Shown in pieces: positions 1 to 7,717 of a DNA stretch of 64,000 bases; position 1 is the stretch's first letter, and every line of letters starts with the position of its first letter. The DNA comes from Pseudomonas sp. CHM02. Its GTDB lineage: Bacteria > Pseudomonadota > Gammaproteobacteria > Pseudomonadales > Pseudomonadaceae. The DNA is taken from positions 51,806 through 115,805 of the forward strand of contig NZ_JFCA01000019.1 in assembly GCF_000612585.1 (NCBI RefSeq). The letters run 5' to 3'. Made by a program: the position numbers and the translations under genes. Below the pieces are notes generated by a model. It was given only the letters and a program-made list of their open reading frames with translations. It had not been told where the DNA came from and ran no database searches.

Positions 1-69
1 GTGAGCCGCGACCTCGATCACCTGCCTACCGAGCGCAGCTCGCAACCGCACATGGTGAAAGTGGGGTAA
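1..69 (+). CDS. exbB: ExbB, C-terminal end (partial)
   Basis: The first 23 codons end in TAA and encode a tail finishing HMVKVG, which resembles the C-terminus of Pseudomonas ExbB. ExbB is the multi-span inner-membrane proton-channel subunit of the ExbB-ExbD-TonB complex that energises outer-membrane receptors. Only the tail is in the window, so no domain can be examined. The call rests on the tail and on exbD starting 6 bp downstream, followed by tonB. Confidence 0.75.
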   Translation: MSRDLDHLPTERSSQPHMVKVG

Positions 70-75
70 TCGGCC

Positions 76-501
76 ATGGGCCTGCATTTGAATCAAGGCG
101 ACGACGAACTCGTCGAGAACCACGAAATCAACGTCACGCCGTTTATCGACGTGATGCTGGTGCTGCTGATCATCTTCATGGTGGCGGCACCGTTGGCGAC
201 CGTGGACATCAAGGTTGACCTGCCCGCGTCCAGCGCCAAGCCGGCGCCGCGGCCAGAGAAACCGATCTTCCTCAGCGTCAAGGCGGACCAACGCCTGTTC
301 CTGGGTGAAGAAGAAGTCAAGACTGAAACCCTGGGACCGGTGCTCTACGCCAAGACCCAAGGCAAGAAAGACACGACGATCTTCTTCCAGGCTGACAAGG
401 GCGTGGACTACGGCGACCTGATGAGCGTGATGGATGCCCTGCGGGCAGCCGGCTACCTCAAGGTAGGCCTGGTCGGACTTGAGACGGCAGCCAAGAAATG
501 A
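76..501 (+). CDS. exbD: TonB-system transport protein ExbD
   Basis: This 141-residue protein has the ExbD plan: a short cytoplasmic N-terminus, one membrane span at about residues 22-44, and a periplasmic domain. Asp25, in the segment TPFIDVMLVLL, matches the conserved proton-translocating aspartate of the family. ExbD works with ExbB to couple the proton gradient to TonB. The gene lies 6 bp after the exbB stop and overlaps tonB by 4 bp (ATGA), so the three are one operon. Confidence 0.93.
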   Translation: MGLHLNQGDDELVENHEINVTPFIDVMLVLLIIFMVAAPLATVDIKVDLPASSAKPAPRPEKPIFLSVKADQRLFLGEEEVKTETLGPVLYAKTQGKKDTTIFFQADKGVDYGDLMSVMDALRAAGYLKVGLVGLETAAKK

Positions 502-1247
502 TCACGACGCGCCACAAACTGACGCGTTATGGCACCAGCCTCGCCGTCGTACTGGGCGTGCATGCCGTCGCGATCGCGATCGCGCTTCATTGGTCAGCGC
601 CGCACACGGTGCAGTTGCCACCGGCCGCCATGGTCATCGACCTGGCTCCGATGCCAGCCCCGCCGCCGCCGGCGCCGCCCAAGGTGGTAACGCCGCCACA
701 GCCGCCTGCACCGGTAGAAGAGTTGCCTCTGCCGAAACTGGCCGAGGCCCCCAAGCCGACGATCCAGGTGCCCAAGCCGGTCAAGCCCAAACCCAAACCG
801 CAGCCGCCCAAGCCGGTAGAGAAGAAGATCGAGCCGCCCAAGGAGAAACCCTCCGAGGACCCGCCGAGCGATGCTCCGCCGACCAACGCGCCGGCTGAAA
901 AATCGGCCCAGCCCGTACCTGGCCCGTCGCCGCAGCAGGTCGCCGCCAAAGCGTCCTGGGAAGGCACCCTGCTGGCACACTTGCAGAAGTACAAGAAGTA
1001 CCCGCCAGGCGCCCAGGCCCGTGGCAAGGAAGGGCTGAACCGCCTGAAGTTCGTGGTGGATGCCGACGGTAACGTGCTGTCCTACGAGTTGGTGGGCCGC
1101 TCCGGCAACGCCGACCTGGACCGCGCCACACTGGACATGATCCGTCGTGCCCAGCCGCTGCCCAAGCCTCCGTCGGACATGCTCAAAGGTGGCAGCATCG
1201 AGATCGTTGCACCGTTCGTGTACAACATCGAGAAACGCCGCCGCTAA
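498..1247 (+). CDS. tonB: Energy transducer TonB
   Basis: This 249-residue protein has an N-terminal signal-anchor helix (about residues 12-32), a long Pro/Lys/Glu-rich periplasmic spacer (about 50-140, many PPP and KPKP runs) and a C-terminal TonB fold (about 155-249, with YPPGAQARGKEG and a final IVAPFVY strand). It spans the periplasm and transmits energy from ExbB-ExbD to TonB-dependent receptors. The ATG overlaps the exbD stop, which fixes the start. Length and architecture are normal for the family. Confidence 0.93.
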   Translation: MITTRHKLTRYGTSLAVVLGVHAVAIAIALHWSAPHTVQLPPAAMVIDLAPMPAPPPPAPPKVVTPPQPPAPVEELPLPKLAEAPKPTIQVPKPVKPKPKPQPPKPVEKKIEPPKEKPSEDPPSDAPPTNAPAEKSAQPVPGPSPQQVAAKASWEGTLLAHLQKYKKYPPGAQARGKEGLNRLKFVVDADGNVLSYELVGRSGNADLDRATLDMIRRAQPLPKPPSDMLKGGSIEIVAPFVYNIEKRRR

Positions 1248-1552
1248 GGATTGCGGGAGCCAGCTTGTGTGGGAGCTGGCTTGCTGTGGTGAGTGGGGCT
1301 TGCTGTGGTGAGCAGGCTTGCTGTGGTGAGCAGGCTTGCCCTGCGCTGGGCTGCGAAGCAGCCCTTTGGTTCCCGTCGGGGGACAAGCCCCCTCACCACA
1401 GCAAGCCCACACATTTGGTCTCATCGCCTCAAATAATCCGCTTTTCAGCTAAATCCTCCGCACTCCTCGCTCAATCCCCACCAAAGTTCTGATAACGTGC
1501 GTCTATCGATTGCAGCCGGTATGCTTGGCCCGCAACCTCATGGACGCCCGCT
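1248..1552. repeat. tonB-oxyR intergenic region with short tandem and inverted repeats
   Basis: These 305 bp hold no convincing gene. Three near-tandem copies of GCTTGCTGTGGTGAGCAG lie at 1279-1296, 1298-1315 and 1316-1333. An inverted copy (CTCACCACAGCAAGCC) lies near 1391-1407. Between them is a GGGCTGC-GAA-GCAGCCC hairpin at 1348-1364 followed by TTT, which may serve as the tonB terminator. The last 100 bp before oxyR are AT-richer and should hold its promoter. The same vocabulary recurs after ubiA at 45156-45290, so this is a dispersed intergenic element. Confidence 0.7.
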
Positions 1553-2473
1553 ATGACTCTTACAGAATTACGCTACATCGTTACCCTCGCCCAAGAGCAG
1601 CACTTCGGCCACGCGGCCGAGCGTTGCCACGTCAGCCAGCCGACGCTGTCGGTGGGCGTGAAGAAGCTTGAAGACGAACTCGGTGTGCTGATTTTCGAGC
1701 GCAGCAAAAGCGCCGTGCGCCTCACCCCGGTGGGCGAAGGCATCGTTGCCCAGGCCCAGAAGGTGCTGGAGCAAGCGCAGAGCATTCGCGAGCTGGCCCA
1801 GGCCGGCAAGAACCAGCTGACCGCACCGCTTAAAGTCGGCGCCATCTACACCGTCGGCCCGTACCTGTTCCCGCACCTGATCCCGCAACTGCACCGCGTC
1901 GCGCCGCAGATGCCGCTGTATATCGAAGAAAACTTCACCCACGTGCTGCGCGACAAACTGCGCAATGGCGAGCTGGACGCGATCATCATCGCCCTGCCGT
2001 TCAATGAAGCCGACGTGCTGACCCTGCCGCTCTACGACGAGCCGTTCTACGTACTGATGCCGGCTTCCCACCCGTGGACGCAGAAAGACACCATCGACGC
2101 TGGCCTGCTCAACGACAAGAGCCTGCTGCTGCTCGGCGAAGGCCACTGCTTCCGCGACCAGGTGCTCGAAGCCTGCCCAACCCTGACCAAGGGCAACGAC
2201 GGTGCCAAGCACACCACCGTGGAATCCAGCTCCCTGGAAACCATTCGCCACATGGTCGCTTCCGGCCTGGGCATTTCGATCCTGCCGCTGTCGGCGGTGG
2301 ACAGCCATCACTACGCCCCCGGGGTGATCGAAGTACGCCCGCTCACGCCGCCGGTGCCGTTCCGCACCGTGGCGATCGCCTGGCGCGCCAGCTTCCCACG
2401 GCCCAAGGCCATTGAGATCCTCGCCGACTCGATCCGCCTGTGTTCGGTGGCCAAGCCGCCTGCCGCGAGCTAA
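1553..2473 (+). CDS. oxyR: Hydrogen-peroxide-sensing LysR-type regulator OxyR
   Basis: This 306-residue LysR-family activator has an N-terminal winged helix-turn-helix (about residues 1-60, with AAERCHVSQPTLS) and a C-terminal regulatory domain. Cys199, in GEGHCFRDQ, and Cys208, in LEACPT, match the peroxide-reactive disulfide pair of E. coli OxyR at the same positions. Oxidation switches it to activate catalase and peroxidase genes. The recG ATG lies 8 bp after its stop, the arrangement seen in other pseudomonads, so the two are probably co-transcribed. Confidence 0.96.
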   Translation: MTLTELRYIVTLAQEQHFGHAAERCHVSQPTLSVGVKKLEDELGVLIFERSKSAVRLTPVGEGIVAQAQKVLEQAQSIRELAQAGKNQLTAPLKVGAIYTVGPYLFPHLIPQLHRVAPQMPLYIEENFTHVLRDKLRNGELDAIIIALPFNEADVLTLPLYDEPFYVLMPASHPWTQKDTIDAGLLNDKSLLLLGEGHCFRDQVLEACPTLTKGNDGAKHTTVESSSLETIRHMVASGLGISILPLSAVDSHHYAPGVIEVRPLTPPVPFRTVAIAWRASFPRPKAIEILADSIRLCSVAKPPAAS

Positions 2474-2481
2474 GCAAGGGT

Positions 2482-4557
2482 ATGACTGAGCTGTCGCAGG
2501 TGTCGGTGACGGCACTCAAGGGTGTCGGTGAAGCCATGGCCGAGAAGCTGGCCAAGGTCGGCCTGGAGAACCTCCAGGACGTGTTGTTCCACTTGCCCCT
2601 GCGCTATCAGGATCGCACCCGCGTGGTGCCCATCGGCCAGTTGCGGCCCGGGCAGGATGCGGTGGTCGAAGGCACCGTCAGCTGCGCCGACGTGGTGATG
2701 GGCAAGCGCCGCAGCCTGGTGGTGCGCCTGCAGGACGGCACCGGTGGCCTGAGCCTGCGCTTCTATCATTTCAGCAACGCGCAGAAGGAAGGCCTCAAGC
2801 GTGGCACCCGCGTGCGCTGCTATGGCGAAGCCCGGCCCGGCGCCTCGGGCCTGGAGATCTATCACCCGGAATACCGCGCCATCACCGGGGAAGAGCCGCC
2901 GCCGGTCGACACCACGCTCACCCCGATCTACCCGCTCACCGAAGGCCTGACCCAGCAACGCCTGCGCCAACTGTGCATGCAGACCCTGACGATGCTCGGC
3001 CCAAAGAGCCTGCCCGATTGGCTACCTGTGGAACTCGCCCGCGACTATCAACTGGCGCCGCTGGACGATGCGATTCGCTACCTGCATCACCCGCCTGCCG
3101 ACGCCGATGTCGACGAATTGGCCCTCGGCCATCACTGGGCCCAGCACCGCCTGGCCTTTGAAGAACTGCTGACCCACCAACTGTCCCAGCAGCGCCTGCG
3201 CGAAAGCATGCGCTCCCTGCGTGCGCCAGCGATGCCCAAGGCCACGCGTTTACCTGCGCAATACCTGGCCAACCTGGGCTTTGCGCCGACCGGTGCCCAG
3301 CAACGCGTCGGTAATGAAATCGCCTACGACCTCAGCCAGCAGGAGCCCATGCTGCGGCTGATCCAGGGCGACGTGGGCGCGGGCAAGACCGTGGTCGCCG
3401 CCCTCGCCGCCTTGCAAGCCCTCGAAGCCGGTTACCAGGTGGCGCTGATGGCGCCCACCGAAATCCTCGCCGAACAGCACTTCATCACCTTCAAGCGCTG
3501 GCTCGAACCGCTGGGCCTGGAAGTGGCGTGGCTGGCCGGCAAGCTCAAGGGCAAGAATCGCACGGCTGCACTCGAGCAGATCGCCGGTGGCGCACCGATG
3601 GTGGTGGGCACCCACGCGCTGTTCCAGGACGAAGTGCAGTTCAAGAACCTGGCCCTGGTGATCATCGACGAACAGCACCGCTTCGGCGTGCAACAGCGCC
3701 TGGCCCTGCGCCAGAAAGGCGTCGGCGGGCGCATGAACCCGCACCAGTTGATCATGACCGCCACACCGATCCCGCGCACCCTGGCCATGAGCGCCTACGC
3801 CGACCTCGACACCTCGATCCTCGACGAGCTGCCGCCCGGCCGTACCCCGGTCAATACCGTATTGGTCACCGACACCCGGCGGGTCGAGGTGATCGAGCGG
3901 GTCCGCGGCGCCTGCGCCGAAGGTCGCCAGGCGTACTGGGTATGCACGCTGATCGAAGAGTCCGAAGAGCTGACCTGCCAGGCCGCCGAGACCACCTTTG
4001 AGGACCTCACCAGCGCCCTCGGCGAACTCAAGGTCGGGCTGATCCACGGGCGAATGAAGCCCGCTGAAAAAGCCGCGGTGATGGCCGAATTCAAGGCCGG
4101 CAACCTGCAACTGCTGGTCGCCACCACGGTGATTGAAGTGGGCGTGGACGTTCCCAACGCCAGCCTGATGATCATCGAAAACCCCGAGCGCCTGGGCCTG
4201 GCGCAGTTGCACCAACTGCGTGGGCGTGTCGGCCGGGGCAGCGCCGCCAGCCATTGCGTGCTGCTCTACCACCCGCCGCTGTCACAGATCGGCCGCCAGC
4301 GCCTGGGCATCATGCGCGAAACCAATGACGGCTTTGTCATCGCCGAAAAAGACCTCGAACTGCGCGGGCCCGGCGAAATGCTTGGCACTCGCCAGACCGG
4401 CCTGCTGCAATTCAAGGTCGCCGACCTGATGCGCGACGCCGACCTGCTCCCTGCCGTGCGTGATGCGGCGCAAGCGCTGCTCGAGCGCTGGCCGGATCAC
4501 GTCAGCCCATTGCTGAACCGCTGGCTGCGCCACGGCCAACAATACGGCCAGGTCTGA
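2482..4557 (+). CDS. recG: ATP-dependent DNA helicase RecG
   Basis: This 691-residue enzyme remodels stalled replication forks and branch-migrates Holliday junctions. It has an N-terminal wedge/OB domain (about residues 1-200), a Walker A at 296-303 (GDVGAGKT), a DEQH box at 396-399, and a helicase C domain with the RecG-type LHQLRGRVGRG motif. I chose ATG 2482, giving MTELSQVSVTALKGV, rather than the in-frame ATG 2440 inside oxyR. The protein begins at the RecG consensus there, and the oxyR stop is only 8 bp upstream. Confidence 0.95.
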   Translation: MTELSQVSVTALKGVGEAMAEKLAKVGLENLQDVLFHLPLRYQDRTRVVPIGQLRPGQDAVVEGTVSCADVVMGKRRSLVVRLQDGTGGLSLRFYHFSNAQKEGLKRGTRVRCYGEARPGASGLEIYHPEYRAITGEEPPPVDTTLTPIYPLTEGLTQQRLRQLCMQTLTMLGPKSLPDWLPVELARDYQLAPLDDAIRYLHHPPADADVDELALGHHWAQHRLAFEELLTHQLSQQRLRESMRSLRAPAMPKATRLPAQYLANLGFAPTGAQQRVGNEIAYDLSQQEPMLRLIQGDVGAGKTVVAALAALQALEAGYQVALMAPTEILAEQHFITFKRWLEPLGLEVAWLAGKLKGKNRTAALEQIAGGAPMVVGTHALFQDEVQFKNLALVIIDEQHRFGVQQRLALRQKGVGGRMNPHQLIMTATPIPRTLAMSAYADLDTSILDELPPGRTPVNTVLVTDTRRVEVIERVRGACAEGRQAYWVCTLIEESEELTCQAAETTFEDLTSALGELKVGLIHGRMKPAEKAAVMAEFKAGNLQLLVATTVIEVGVDVPNASLMIIENPERLGLAQLHQLRGRVGRGSAASHCVLLYHPPLSQIGRQRLGIMRETNDGFVIAEKDLELRGPGEMLGTRQTGLLQFKVADLMRDADLLPAVRDAAQALLERWPDHVSPLLNRWLRHGQQYGQV

Positions 4558-4716
4558 TACGCCCTGTAGGCGCCGGGGGGGGACGCCTAGTTCTTGCCGG
4601 CGATAGCGCCCGAAAGCCGAGCCCCATAGCCAACCGCGTCACAAACCGCAGTTAGTCGACCAACATATGTATCAAGCTGGTTATACTTCGACGACTGTAA
4701 GAAATTGGATCAGGCC

Positions 4717-6117
4717 ATGTCAGAAGTTGCCCTCGCCACAGCCCCACTGACCGCCCCGCCGGTCATTCGGGCTCTGCTCGCAAAACTCGCCATCCCCTAC
4801 TCGGAAGTCGTCGATCTACCGGGCCTGAATCCTGCGCGAAAGGTCCAGGCGGTGCTGCTGGAAGACGCGGTGGGCGCACTGATGGTGCTGTTCCCGCAGA
4901 ACCAGTTGCTCGACCTCAACCGTCTCGCCGAACTCACCGGCCGCCGCCTCACCGCGGTATCGCCGGACCGCGTCGAGCGTATGCTGGGCAAACACGACCT
5001 GAGCCTGCTGCCGGGCCTGCCGCCCCTCACCAGTTCGCCATGCCTGTACGAAGGCAGCCTGCTCGATGAGCCGAGCTTGCTGGTGCATTCGGGTGAAGCC
5101 GGGCTGCTGCTGGAAATCGCCACCGACGCCTTCAAGACCCTGCTCACCAAGGCCAGCGCCGGCCACTTCGGCGAGCCGCTGAGCAATATCCGCCCCAACC
5201 TCGACCGACCCAATGATGACCGTGAGGAAATCACCCAGGCGATGCAGGCGTTCACGGCCCGCCGCATCCAGCAGCGCCTGGAAGCGACCATCGAGATCCC
5301 GCCGCTGGCCGACACCGCGCAGAAGATCATCAAGCTGCGCGTCGACCCCAACGCCACCATTGATGACATCACCGGCGTGGTGGAAACCGACCCGGCGCTG
5401 GCCGCACAAGTAGTGAGCTGGGCTGCATCGCCTTACTACGCGTCGCCGGGAAAAATCCGCTCCGTTGAAGACGCCATCGTGCGCGTGCTGGGCTTCGACC
5501 TGGTGATCAACCTGGCGCTGGGCCTGGCGCTGGGCAAGACCCTGAGCCTCCCCAAGGACCATCCGCATCAGTCCACGCCGTACTGGCACCAGTCGATCTA
5601 CACCGCCGCCGTGATCGAGGGCCTGACCCGCGCCATGCCCCGTGCCCAGCGCCCGGAAGCCGGACTGACCTACCTGGCCGGCCTGTTGCACAATTTCGGC
5701 TACCTGTTGCTGGCCCACGTGTTCCCGCCGCACTTCTCGCTGATCTGCCGCCACCTGGAGGTCAACCCGCACCTGTGCCACAGCTATGTCGAGCAACACT
5801 TGCTGGGCATCAGCCGCGAGCAGATCGGTGCCTGGCTGATGCGCTACTGGGACATGCCGGACGAACTGTCCACCGCCCTGCGCTTCCAGCACGATCCGAC
5901 CTACGATGGGCAATATGCGGAGTATCCAAACCTGGTGTGCCTGGCCGTGCGCTTGTTGCGTAGCCGGGGGATTGGCTCCGGGCCGGACGAGGCGATTCCG
6001 GATGCGCTGCTGGAGCGCCTGGGCTTGAGCCGTGACAAGGCTGATGAGGTGGTTGGCAAAGTGCTGGATGCCGAGGTGCTGTTGCGCGAATTGGCGTCAC
6101 AGTTCAGCCAGGGCTGA
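4717..6117 (+). CDS. HDOD-domain signalling protein with N-terminal YbaK-like domain
   Basis: This 466-residue protein joins two recognisable parts. Residues about 10-160 resemble the YbaK/prolyl-tRNA deacylase fold (VVDLPGLNPARKVQAVLLED). Residues about 190-400 form an HDOD domain (IPPLADTAQKIIKL, then LLHNFGYLLLAHVFP). HDOD domains are catalytically reduced HD relatives found in signalling proteins; the target here is unknown. A TTG at 4705 could add four residues, but ATG 4717 is the better start. A gene of this type follows recG in P. aeruginosa, so this is core synteny. A small GC hairpin near 4565-4590 may end recG. Confidence 0.8.
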   Translation: MSEVALATAPLTAPPVIRALLAKLAIPYSEVVDLPGLNPARKVQAVLLEDAVGALMVLFPQNQLLDLNRLAELTGRRLTAVSPDRVERMLGKHDLSLLPGLPPLTSSPCLYEGSLLDEPSLLVHSGEAGLLLEIATDAFKTLLTKASAGHFGEPLSNIRPNLDRPNDDREEITQAMQAFTARRIQQRLEATIEIPPLADTAQKIIKLRVDPNATIDDITGVVETDPALAAQVVSWAASPYYASPGKIRSVEDAIVRVLGFDLVINLALGLALGKTLSLPKDHPHQSTPYWHQSIYTAAVIEGLTRAMPRAQRPEAGLTYLAGLLHNFGYLLLAHVFPPHFSLICRHLEVNPHLCHSYVEQHLLGISREQIGAWLMRYWDMPDELSTALRFQHDPTYDGQYAEYPNLVCLAVRLLRSRGIGSGPDEAIPDALLERLGLSRDKADEVVGKVLDAEVLLRELASQFSQG

Positions 6118-6138
6118 CCCACCACCTGTTACATCGCC

Positions 6139-6193
6139 ATCGCCGGCAAGCCGGCTCCTACTGAATTTGTGTAGGAGCCGGCTTGCCGGCGAT
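6139..6193. repeat. REP palindrome, perfect 23-bp arms
   Basis: The arms at 6139-6161 and 6171-6193 are perfect inverted copies of GTAGGAGCCGGCTTGCCGGCGAT separated by 9 bp. This is the Pseudomonas REP sequence in head-to-head (BIME-like) arrangement. It lies between the convergent HDOD and SCP2-like genes and could form a stable transcript hairpin in either direction. Confidence 0.92.
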
Positions 6194-6207
6194 GAATCAA
6201 CCCGTTT

Positions 6208-6585
6208 TCAACCCTTCTTTTTCTTCGGCTTCAGATACTTGGTCAACCCCTGGAACCAGATCACCAGCGCCGGGTTGCCCTTGATCTGGATCGACTTGTC
6301 CTGAATCCCCGTCATGAACGCCAATTGCTTGTTCTTCGCCTGCATCGTGGCAAAGCCGTAGGCGGCATCTTTAAACGCAATGGCAAACGCCGGCGCCGGG
6401 TGAACACCCGAGCGGCTGGTGATGCGTTGGTCTTTGACGATGAAATGACGGGCAACCTTGCCGTCGAGGGTCTGCAGTTGGAAGGCCAGGTCTTTGTCAC
6501 CCAACTGCTGCTGGAAGGCGGGATTGGTGCGGCTGGCTTTGCCCATCATCAGGCCCAGCACCCACAAGAGAAGACGAAATTTCAT
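6208..6585 (-). CDS. Small SCP2-like protein of unknown role
   Basis: This 125-residue basic protein starts at MKFRLLLWVLGLMMG, a hydrophobic leader, and ends in a lysine run (KPKKKKG). The body (LAFQLQTLDGKVARHFIVKD, then FAIAFKDAAYGFATM, and LVIWFQGLTKYL) resembles the SCP2 sterol-carrier fold, a lipid-binding module. No catalytic residues are apparent. The ORF extends upstream to 6651, but ATG 6585 removes a poorly conserved-looking extension. It is convergent with the HDOD gene and just outside the T6SS locus; I see no reason to link it to secretion. Confidence 0.65.
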   Translation of the reverse strand: MKFRLLLWVLGLMMGKASRTNPAFQQQLGDKDLAFQLQTLDGKVARHFIVKDQRITSRSGVHPAPAFAIAFKDAAYGFATMQAKNKQLAFMTGIQDKSIQIKGNPALVIWFQGLTKYLKPKKKKG

Positions 6586-6709
6586 GCACACGGCCTCGGT
6601 GTAATTATTGAGTGGCCGCAGCAGTTTAACGATTTGCAGAAAGAACGCCACCGATCTCGCGCATTAGCAGGAGATCGGCTGGCGTTTGACGCTTATAGCA
6701 GCATGTTAC

Positions 6710-7633
6710 TTAAACGTTTGGGCAAGGTACCGGGGCCCAATCGGCCAGGTTCGGATCGCGGCAGCTGCCTTCGAGCTGTGCCTTGCCGGCGCTGGCGACC
6801 TGCTTGCTTTCAGCTTGCTTGGCCTGCACGGTCTGGATGCTCTTCTCGGTGGTGACCGCTTCTTTCGGCACGACTGGCAGAGCCGGCTTTTTCGCAACCT
6901 TGACCGGCTTCTTGCCCTTGGCCGGAGCGACCACAGGTGCGGTGTCGGCAGTAGCGACGGTGACGACGTCGTTACGCTGCACGCCCACTTGCTGCAGGTC
7001 TTTCTCGTAGGCCTGGGTGTAGTTGTTCAGGTCTTCGCTGGCCTTGCCGTTGACCGCAACGATCAGGTCATTGGATTCCTTCAAGCCCGCCACGATTTCC
7101 GCCAGGCGCTTGCGGCCTTCGGTGTCGTTGACGGTCTTGGCCTTGCGGTCGGCCACCAGCTTGGTGAATGCGCTCTGGTAGCACTGCTGCGACGCTTTGG
7201 CGTAGGCGGTGCTACGGTCAATGTCGGACGCGCTTTTGTTGAAGTCGGTGGAGTAGGACGCAATGCGCTGGTTGTCATCGCTGATCTGCTTCTGGCGCTC
7301 GGTGTAGTAACCCGCCGCGCCGCCAGCCAGGGCACCGCCCGCGGCACCGATGGCGGCGTTGCGGCCGCGCTTGTCGGAGTCGCCGGTCAGAGCGCCCAGC
7401 AGTGCACCGCCGGCCGCGCCGAGCGCCGCGCCGGTCACGACCGACTTGGTCATGTCCGAATCGGTCGCACGCAGGTGCTGCACCGGCTCGTAGCAGTTCG
7501 GGTAGTACTCGACCTTGGTGCTCGACGCGACCTTGGAGGCCGGCGACGTGGCGCAACCGGTCAGCACGGTGCTGAAACCGGCCGCGATCAGCAGCAAGTG
7601 ACGCTTGGAAACCGCCTTACGGGAAAAAAGCAT
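6710..7633 (-). CDS. tagQ: T6SS regulatory outer-membrane lipoprotein TagQ
   Basis: This 307-residue lipoprotein has a lipobox at residues 24-27 (LTGC) with Ala at +2, which predicts sorting to the outer membrane. Glycine-zipper stretches follow (AALGAAGGALLGALTGD and AAIGAAGGALAGGAAGYY), then a helical region and a Val/Lys/Ala-rich tail. In P. aeruginosa TagQ anchors TagR at the outer membrane in the signal chain that activates PpkA. It is the last gene of the leftward T6SS arm, 84 bp after tagR. ATG 7633 is preferred over ATG 7669 because it places the lipobox normally. Confidence 0.85.
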   Translation of the reverse strand: MLFSRKAVSKRHLLLIAAGFSTVLTGCATSPASKVASSTKVEYYPNCYEPVQHLRATDSDMTKSVVTGAALGAAGGALLGALTGDSDKRGRNAAIGAAGGALAGGAAGYYTERQKQISDDNQRIASYSTDFNKSASDIDRSTAYAKASQQCYQSAFTKLVADRKAKTVNDTEGRKRLAEIVAGLKESNDLIVAVNGKASEDLNNYTQAYEKDLQQVGVQRNDVVTVATADTAPVVAPAKGKKPVKVAKKPALPVVPKEAVTTEKSIQTVQAKQAESKQVASAGKAQLEGSCRDPNLADWAPVPCPNV

Positions 7634-7717
7634 AGGTGTGTTCTCTTTTAAGTTTGACTTGCCCAGCACGGCCCACCGCCGCCTGAGTCCCTTCCAAGCT
7701 CGCTATACAGCCAGCGC

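Noticed and set aside
1279..1333. Possible CRISPR array at the 18-bp repeats
   Set aside because: Units are adjacent, without unique spacers of even length, too short for CRISPR repeats, and there are no cas genes.
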